This document shows, one piece after another, positions 60,069 through 64,000 of a stretch of 64,000 nucleotides of DNA (the first letter of the stretch is position 1; the number at the start of each line of letters is the position of its first letter). The notes beneath the pieces are model-generated. The model was not told the origin of the DNA. It made no database searches and saw only the letters and a list, made by a program, of their open reading frames with translations. The stretch lies in assembly GCA_029202405.1 (NCBI GenBank), contig CP119312.1, positions 4,097,001 through 4,161,000 of the forward strand, written 5' to 3'. A program made the position numbers and the translations under genes. This DNA comes from Candidatus Devosia phytovorans (GTDB lineage Bacteria; Pseudomonadota; Alphaproteobacteria; Rhizobiales; Devosiaceae).

Positions 60069-60173
60069 ACTGCGGATCGTCCCGATGTGGTCGGCCGTGA
60101 TTGTGCCATGTCAGCATTCCTCACGCCTCGACCGATTGCAAGAAGGGCGGCTTTGACGATTTCGCAGCGCCGC

Positions 60174-60386
60174 CTAGTTCTTCAGGATCCACACGATCGC
60201 CACCGCGGCAAGGGCGATAAAGGCGATAACACCCTGGAGCGCCGACGTGGTGAGCCAGGTATGGGCGACGCCGCACCAACCAAAGTTACGCTTTGCGACC
60301 GGCGAAACCGGATAGCCACAGTCCGGACAGCATAGGCCTTGTCAGAGATCTGCTGACTGCATTTGGGGGCAGGCAGTGAGTGCCAT
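60174..60386 (-). pseudogene. Small zinc-ribbon membrane protein gene with two compensating frameshifts
   Basis: ATG 60386 has GGAGG six bases upstream and opens MALTACPQ, then hits TGA after 14 codons. Dropping one A near 60362-60364 and adding one T near 60327-60331 restores a zinc ribbon (CPQC, ISDKAYACPDCGYP), then a helix (IAFIALAAVAIVWILKN) and a stop. The span is 213 bases, exactly 71 codons, so the shifts cancel. It is either a pseudogene or a spot with two sequence errors. Confidence 0.62.
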
Positions 60387-60620
60387 TTTATGCCTCCGCT
60401 TCTGGTGGCGTGTCCATCTCGATGGAAGCTCGGTGCTCATCCGTGGGCCGGTCGCACGGCAATGGGCGCGGACGGCTCAGCGGGCTCGCGACACCATGGA
60501 ACTGGCCTTCGTCAAGACAGGGGCGAGCGCCGGGCCGGAATTTCTGGAGCTACAGCGATTGGGCGCGACAGGCTCGTACACGGCCATAGCGAGGGTTTCG
60601 GCGGACTGCGGCTGAGAACC

Positions 60621-60662
60621 TCTCTGGCGCAATCGCTGAAGACCGCGCCAGAGACGATTTTT
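60621..60662 (+). terminator. Rho-independent terminator on the plus strand
   Basis: The perfect ten-base arms TCTCTGGCGC (60621-60630) and GCGCCAGAGA (60645-60654) are followed by CGA and five Ts. The T-run serves a plus-strand transcript, yet no recognisable plus-strand gene ends here. The adjacent minus-strand SDR gene ends at 60663 and may use the hairpin less efficiently. Confidence 0.65.
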
Positions 60663-61409
60663 CTACTGTTCGAGGGCCACCGCGTCGGCACCGGCAGGGA
60701 TGCGCATCGGCGCTGACGGATCGGTCGCCGCCCGCCAGACGGCGTCGACGACATCCGACGACAGCGTCTTGGGCGCGCCCGGCGTGCGCATGGCGGAGAT
60801 GACGCTATTGGCAAAACCCGAATAGGCTTCTGGGAAGCCACCATTGGCGTTCAGCAAGGCCATGGCGTTGCTGCCAAAGCTTGTATCGGGGGCCGCGCCG
60901 GGGAGGACGATCTTGACCGCGATCCCCAGCGGGGCCAGTTCGAGGGCGAGGGACTCCGTCAAAGCGTTCACAGCAGCCTTGCTGGCCGTATAGACCGACA
61001 GCAGGGGCAGCGGCTTCATGGTGACGCTCGATGTCACGTTGATGATGAGCCCGGCGCCGCGCTCGCGGAACTGCGGCAGGACCGCACGGACCATGCGCAT
61101 GGTGCCGATGGTATTGGTCTCGAAGATAGACTGGGCAACATCGATCGGTGTTCCCTCGAGCGCATTGAGCCAGCCGATGCCGGCATTGTTGACCAACACG
61201 TCGATTGGACCGGCGGCCTCGACGGCGCTGCGAACGCTGTCGTCGCTGGTAACGTCCAGCGGCAGCAGGACCAGATTGTCGGATGCCGGGAAAAGCTCTG
61301 GCTTCGGTGACCGCATGGTGGCCACGACCTTCCAGCCCTGTTCGAGGAAGTGCCTGGCGGTGTCGAGACCGAAGCCGGAGGAGCAGCCGGTGATGAGAAC
61401 GGTTTTCAT
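60663..61409 (-). CDS. Short-chain dehydrogenase/reductase
   Basis: 248-residue classical SDR from ATG 61409, with AAGGA seven bases upstream. The cofactor motif TGCSSGFG, NNAG and the catalytic YTASK are intact, with a Ser in VTSSVT. It is divergent from an AraC regulator, which probably controls it. Substrate unknown. Confidence 0.92.
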   Translation of the reverse strand: MKTVLITGCSSGFGLDTARHFLEQGWKVVATMRSPKPELFPASDNLVLLPLDVTSDDSVRSAVEAAGPIDVLVNNAGIGWLNALEGTPIDVAQSIFETNTIGTMRMVRAVLPQFRERGAGLIINVTSSVTMKPLPLLSVYTASKAAVNALTESLALELAPLGIAVKIVLPGAAPDTSFGSNAMALLNANGGFPEAYSGFANSVISAMRTPGAPKTLSSDVVDAVWRAATDPSAPMRIPAGADAVALEQ

Positions 61410-61503
61410 GGAAATGTCCTTTGCGTGGATACCACGCTTATGTGGACTACCTGTGCCGGACCTTCTATAATGCGTTATCCTGATTGCATTAGAGATCGTC
61501 CGG

Positions 61504-62412
61504 ATGATCGATCCGCTTGCCGAAATTGTATCCATGCTACAGCCGAGCTTGCCCTTCTCCAAGATGGCGAGCGGGTCCGGCCATTGGCGGGTAGACGGCG
61601 CCAGAGATGGCAGCCCCTTCTTCGCTGTCATTCTGGAAGGCTCGACCCGGCTGTCCATGAATGGACAGTCCGATATCCGGCTGGAAGCGGATGACTTCGT
61701 CCTCATCCCCGCGGCCTACACCTTCGCCATGACCAGCGATGACGCGCCGGACGATGGCGAAGATCCGTTGCGGGTCACAAGCCTGGGCGACGAAACGCGC
61801 CTCGGTGATCCATCAGGGCAGCCCAATATGCGTGTCCTGATCGGCCGGCTTGCCTTTGGAACGCCTGACACAACGCTGGTCTTCGCACTGCTGCCTTGCC
61901 TGTTGCTGATCCGCGGCCAGGCCCGTCTCACCAATCTTGTCCGGATGATCCGCGAAGAGTCGAAGGCGGAACGGGCCGCAAAGGGCATCGTGCTCGAGCG
62001 CCTCCTCCAACTGCTGCTGATCGAGGCGCTTCGGTCCGATGCCGCCGGCCTTGAAACCCCCGGCCTGCTGCGCGGCCTGGCGGACAGGCAACTCGGCCCC
62101 GCCATTCGTCTCCTGCACGAGGCGCCGTCGCGGACCTGGACTGTGGACGAACTGGCGCGTGCGGCGACCCTGTCGCGCTCTGTATTCTTCGACCGTTTCC
62201 AGAAGCAGACGGGCATGGCCCCGATGGAATATCTGCTGTCCTGGCGCATGGCTCTGGCCAAGGACATGCTGCGGCGTCGGGACGGTGGCATCAAGGAAAT
62301 CGCGAGGCGCGTCGGTTATGGCTCGGCCAGTGCCTTTAGCGTGGCCTTCTCAAAATTCACAGGCTTGCCACCCAGCCTCTATGGTCGAGCTGAACAGACC
62401 ACTGGAGTGTGA
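61504..62412 (+). CDS. AraC-family regulator with cupin_6 domain
   Basis: 302 residues. The N-terminal AraC-type cupin (about 1-190) begins LAEIVSMLQPSLPFS and the C-terminal double helix-turn-helix (about 205-295) contains TVDELARAATLSRSVFFDRFQKQTGMAPMEYLLSWRM in part and the GYGSASAFSVAFSKFTG motif. It is divergent from the SDR gene with a 94-base gap, the usual pairing for this regulator type. Confidence 0.92.
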   Translation: MIDPLAEIVSMLQPSLPFSKMASGSGHWRVDGARDGSPFFAVILEGSTRLSMNGQSDIRLEADDFVLIPAAYTFAMTSDDAPDDGEDPLRVTSLGDETRLGDPSGQPNMRVLIGRLAFGTPDTTLVFALLPCLLLIRGQARLTNLVRMIREESKAERAAKGIVLERLLQLLLIEALRSDAAGLETPGLLRGLADRQLGPAIRLLHEAPSRTWTVDELARAATLSRSVFFDRFQKQTGMAPMEYLLSWRMALAKDMLRRRDGGIKEIARRVGYGSASAFSVAFSKFTGLPPSLYGRAEQTTGV

Positions 62413-62494
62413 CGTCTTGCGTCGCGGGCCATAGTTTAAAAGCGCACCGTCTGGCTTCCTTCCCGAACCGCCACTCGCCTGGCGCCGCGCCCAT

Positions 62495-62544
62495 GTCCGC
62501 TTTTTGGAATTCGTGAAAGCTCCTCAAGCGGCCGAAATGGGGCG
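62495..62544 (+). repeat. Dispersed repeat GTCCGCTTTT...AATGGGGCG, copy C
   Basis: 50 bases with left end GTCCGCTTTTTGGAA and right end CCGAAATGGGGCG, matching copies A and B at both ends with a divergent middle. It lies in the 226-base gap between the AraC and NasT genes; the rest of that gap shows nothing recognisable. Confidence 0.5.
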
Positions 62545-62638
62545 CATCTTAGAAGTTTTATCATCCGATCGCCAACTTGCGTGAAGTCACCAACGCATAC
62601 CTGGTTGCCCAGCGGCATGTTCCCGGCGATAAAGCCGC

Positions 62639-63226
62639 ATGTCCGACGCGCTCTCTATCCTTGTCATCGATGACAATGCCATACGCGCCTCGATCATCGA
62701 GGCGGGATTGCGCGAGGCCGGGCATCAACGCGTGCAGGTCATGGTCGATATCGAGGACGTAGCTAAGAAGATCGGCGCCATCGCGCCCGATGTCGTCATC
62801 ATCGATCTTGAAAACCCCAACCGCGACGTGCTCGAGCATTTCTTCGCGCTCTCGCGCAGCCTAAAGCGCCCCATCGCAATGTTTGTCGACAAGGCGGACC
62901 TCAGCTCCATCGAAGCCGCGGTGGATGCGGGCGTTTCAGCCTATGTGGTCGATGGATTGCGCAAGGACCGCGTCAAACCCATTCTCGACATGGCCATCCT
63001 GCGCTTTCGCGCCTTTTCGCGCATGCAGGACGAGCTGGACGCTGCACGCTCAGAACTGCAGGGACGCAAGGTCGTGGACAAGGCAAAAGGCATTCTCATG
63101 ACGTCCAAGGGCATTTCGGAAGAACAAGCCTATGGTCTGCTGCGCAGTGCCGCCATGAACCAGAACCGCAAGATCGCCGAAATCGCCCAGAGCCTGGTGA
63201 CGGCGTCCGAACTGCTCGGGCCATAG
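62639..63226 (+). CDS. nasT: ANTAR-domain response regulator NasT
   Basis: 195 residues. The receiver domain starts ILVIDDNA, with the phospho-acceptor aspartate in VVIIDLENP. A coiled region leads into a C-terminal ANTAR domain (KVVDKAKGILMTSKGISEEQAYGLLR) that binds paired hairpins in leader RNA. NasT antiterminates nitrate assimilation genes when released by NasS. The next gene, ten bases on, is NasS-like. Confidence 0.9.
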   Translation: MSDALSILVIDDNAIRASIIEAGLREAGHQRVQVMVDIEDVAKKIGAIAPDVVIIDLENPNRDVLEHFFALSRSLKRPIAMFVDKADLSSIEAAVDAGVSAYVVDGLRKDRVKPILDMAILRFRAFSRMQDELDAARSELQGRKVVDKAKGILMTSKGISEEQAYGLLRSAAMNQNRKIAEIAQSLVTASELLGP

Positions 63227-63235
63227 GAGACGCGC

Positions 63236-64000
63236 ATGGGGCTGACGCAGATCACTCTTGGCTTTGCGCCGCTGCTCGACAGCGCCGTGCTGATCGCGGC
63301 GCAGGAAAAAGGCTTTGCCGAGGCCGAAGGGCTGTCGCTCAAGCTGGTGCGCGAAACATCCTGGGCCAATATCCGCGATCGCGTGGCCATCGGCCATTTC
63401 GATGCCGCCCATATGCTGGGGCCGATGCCGCTCAGTGCCAATCTGGGCCTCACCCCGCTCGATGCGCCGCTGATTGCCCCTATGGCACTGGGGCTCGGTG
63501 GCAATGCCATTACCGTGTCCAACGCGCTCTGGGACGACATGGCGGCCGCCGGGGCACCGGCCGATGGCTCGGCCTCAGGCTCAGGCGTCGCGCTGCGGAA
63601 GGTGATTTCGCGCCGGGCAGAACAGGGCCTGCCGCGCCTGCGTTTTGGCGTGGTGCATCGCGAAAGCGGGCACAATTACGAATTGCGCTACTGGCTGGCG
63701 GCCTCGGGTGTCGATCCGGATCGCGACATAGAGATTATGGTCGTGCCGCCATCTTTCCAGCCCGATGCCTTGGCGTCGCACCGCACGGACGCCTACTGCG
63801 TTGGCGAGCCATGGGGTTCGGTGGCTGTCGCCCGGGGTATCGGCCGCATCGTCACCACCAAGTCCGCAATCTGGCGGCTGAGCCCGGAAAAGGTGCTGGG
63901 CACCCGCGTGCAATGGGCCAATCGCTATCCCGAGCAGCTTGCAGCCCTCATTCGCGCCCTGACCCGCGCCGCCCGCTGGTGCGGCGATCCTGACAATGCG
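63236..64000 (+). CDS. nasS: NasS-like nitrate sensor (3' end cut by window)
   Basis: The frame from ATG 63236 runs off the right edge after 255 codons. It is a CmpA/NrtA-type periplasmic-binding fold without a signal peptide, as expected for NasS, the cytoplasmic nitrate/nitrite sensor that holds NasT. Family segments include LTQITLGFAPLLDSAVLIAA, GHFDAAHMLGPMPL and DAYCVGEPWGSVAVARG. A nitrate transporter and reductase operon may follow outside the window. Confidence 0.9.
   Translation, partial: MGLTQITLGFAPLLDSAVLIAAQEKGFAEAEGLSLKLVRETSWANIRDRVAIGHFDAAHMLGPMPLSANLGLTPLDAPLIAPMALGLGGNAITVSNALWDDMAAAGAPADGSASGSGVALRKVISRRAEQGLPRLRFGVVHRESGHNYELRYWLAASGVDPDRDIEIMVVPPSFQPDALASHRTDAYCVGEPWGSVAVARGIGRIVTTKSAIWRLSPEKVLGTRVQWANRYPEQLAALIRALTRAARWCGDPDNA

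Noticed and set aside
60376..60615. 79-codon plus-strand frame before a terminator
   Set aside because: Not listed as a gene: no family, no good ribosome site, and it overlaps the start of the zinc-ribbon remnant on the other strand. Its terminator keeps it of interest.
1..64000. CRISPR arrays, rRNA, tRNA and complete insertion sequences
   Set aside because: No regularly spaced repeats, cloverleaf-like intergenic sequence or transposase frame was recognised by eye; tRNAscan-SE and ISfinder searches would settle it.

Overview
The window looks like chromosomal DNA of a high-GC alphaproteobacterium of the order Hyphomicrobiales, probably Devosia-like. This rests on protein similarity and gene order recalled from that group: hisC-tyrA, ftsE-ftsX beside a zinc-ribbon protein and cpdR, a DUF2125 protein, a NasT/NasS pair, a CtrA-type TTAA-N7-TTAA box and an alphaproteobacterial GAAC-N7-GAAC LexA box. 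No rRNA, tRNA, CRISPR array, prophage or complete insertion sequence was seen.

Layout. 1-2.2 kb: proV-proW compatible-solute ABC transporter, cut by the left edge. 2.2-8.4 kb: a GGDEF-EAL protein, a Blh-type phosphatase and pyruvate carboxylase. 8.4-21.2 kb: mostly housekeeping genes (ispG, ispA, mtgA, tyrA, hisC, gloB, fumC, rpmF) with small conserved proteins. 21.4-31.5 kb: a LexA-boxed small gene, plsC, ftsX, ftsE, cpdR, lysA, two ChaC paralogues, argH and a TlpA-like thioredoxin. 31.5-38.2 kb: two small genes and a diguanylate cyclase around a CtrA box, a PduO-type adenosyltransferase, a LysR/epimerase pair, gluQ, an AlkA-type glycosylase and an esterase. 38.3-45.8 kb: an HNH endonuclease, a parDE pair with a frameshifted toxin, dsbB, a DUF72 protein, a DMT permease, an ECF sigma/anti-sigma pair, an ExoD-like protein and a TerC-CBS protein.

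From 46 kb the window becomes accessory in character. It holds a large SARP/BTAD-AAA-TPR regulator with phased heptamer repeats in front of it and an aldo-keto reductase remnant behind it. Next is a LysR-controlled locus: a sugar ABC importer without an ATPase, a sulfatase and a GH125 exo-alpha-mannosidase. Together these suggest import and breakdown of sulfated alpha-mannosides. It is followed by an unrecognised four-gene set (one polytopic membrane protein facing three membrane-anchored proteins), a broken zinc-ribbon gene, an AraC/SDR pair and NasT-NasS, cut by the right edge.

The most interesting leads are the sulfated-mannoside locus with three matching ATGC-N7-GCAT operator sites, the SARP gene with heptamers in 11-bp phase, the LexA-boxed orphan gene, the four-gene membrane set, and two small genes (parE and a zinc-ribbon protein) whose frames break at single bases. 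Coordinates include the stop codon. Starts were moved from the longest frame to the best ribosome binding site where the sequence supported it.
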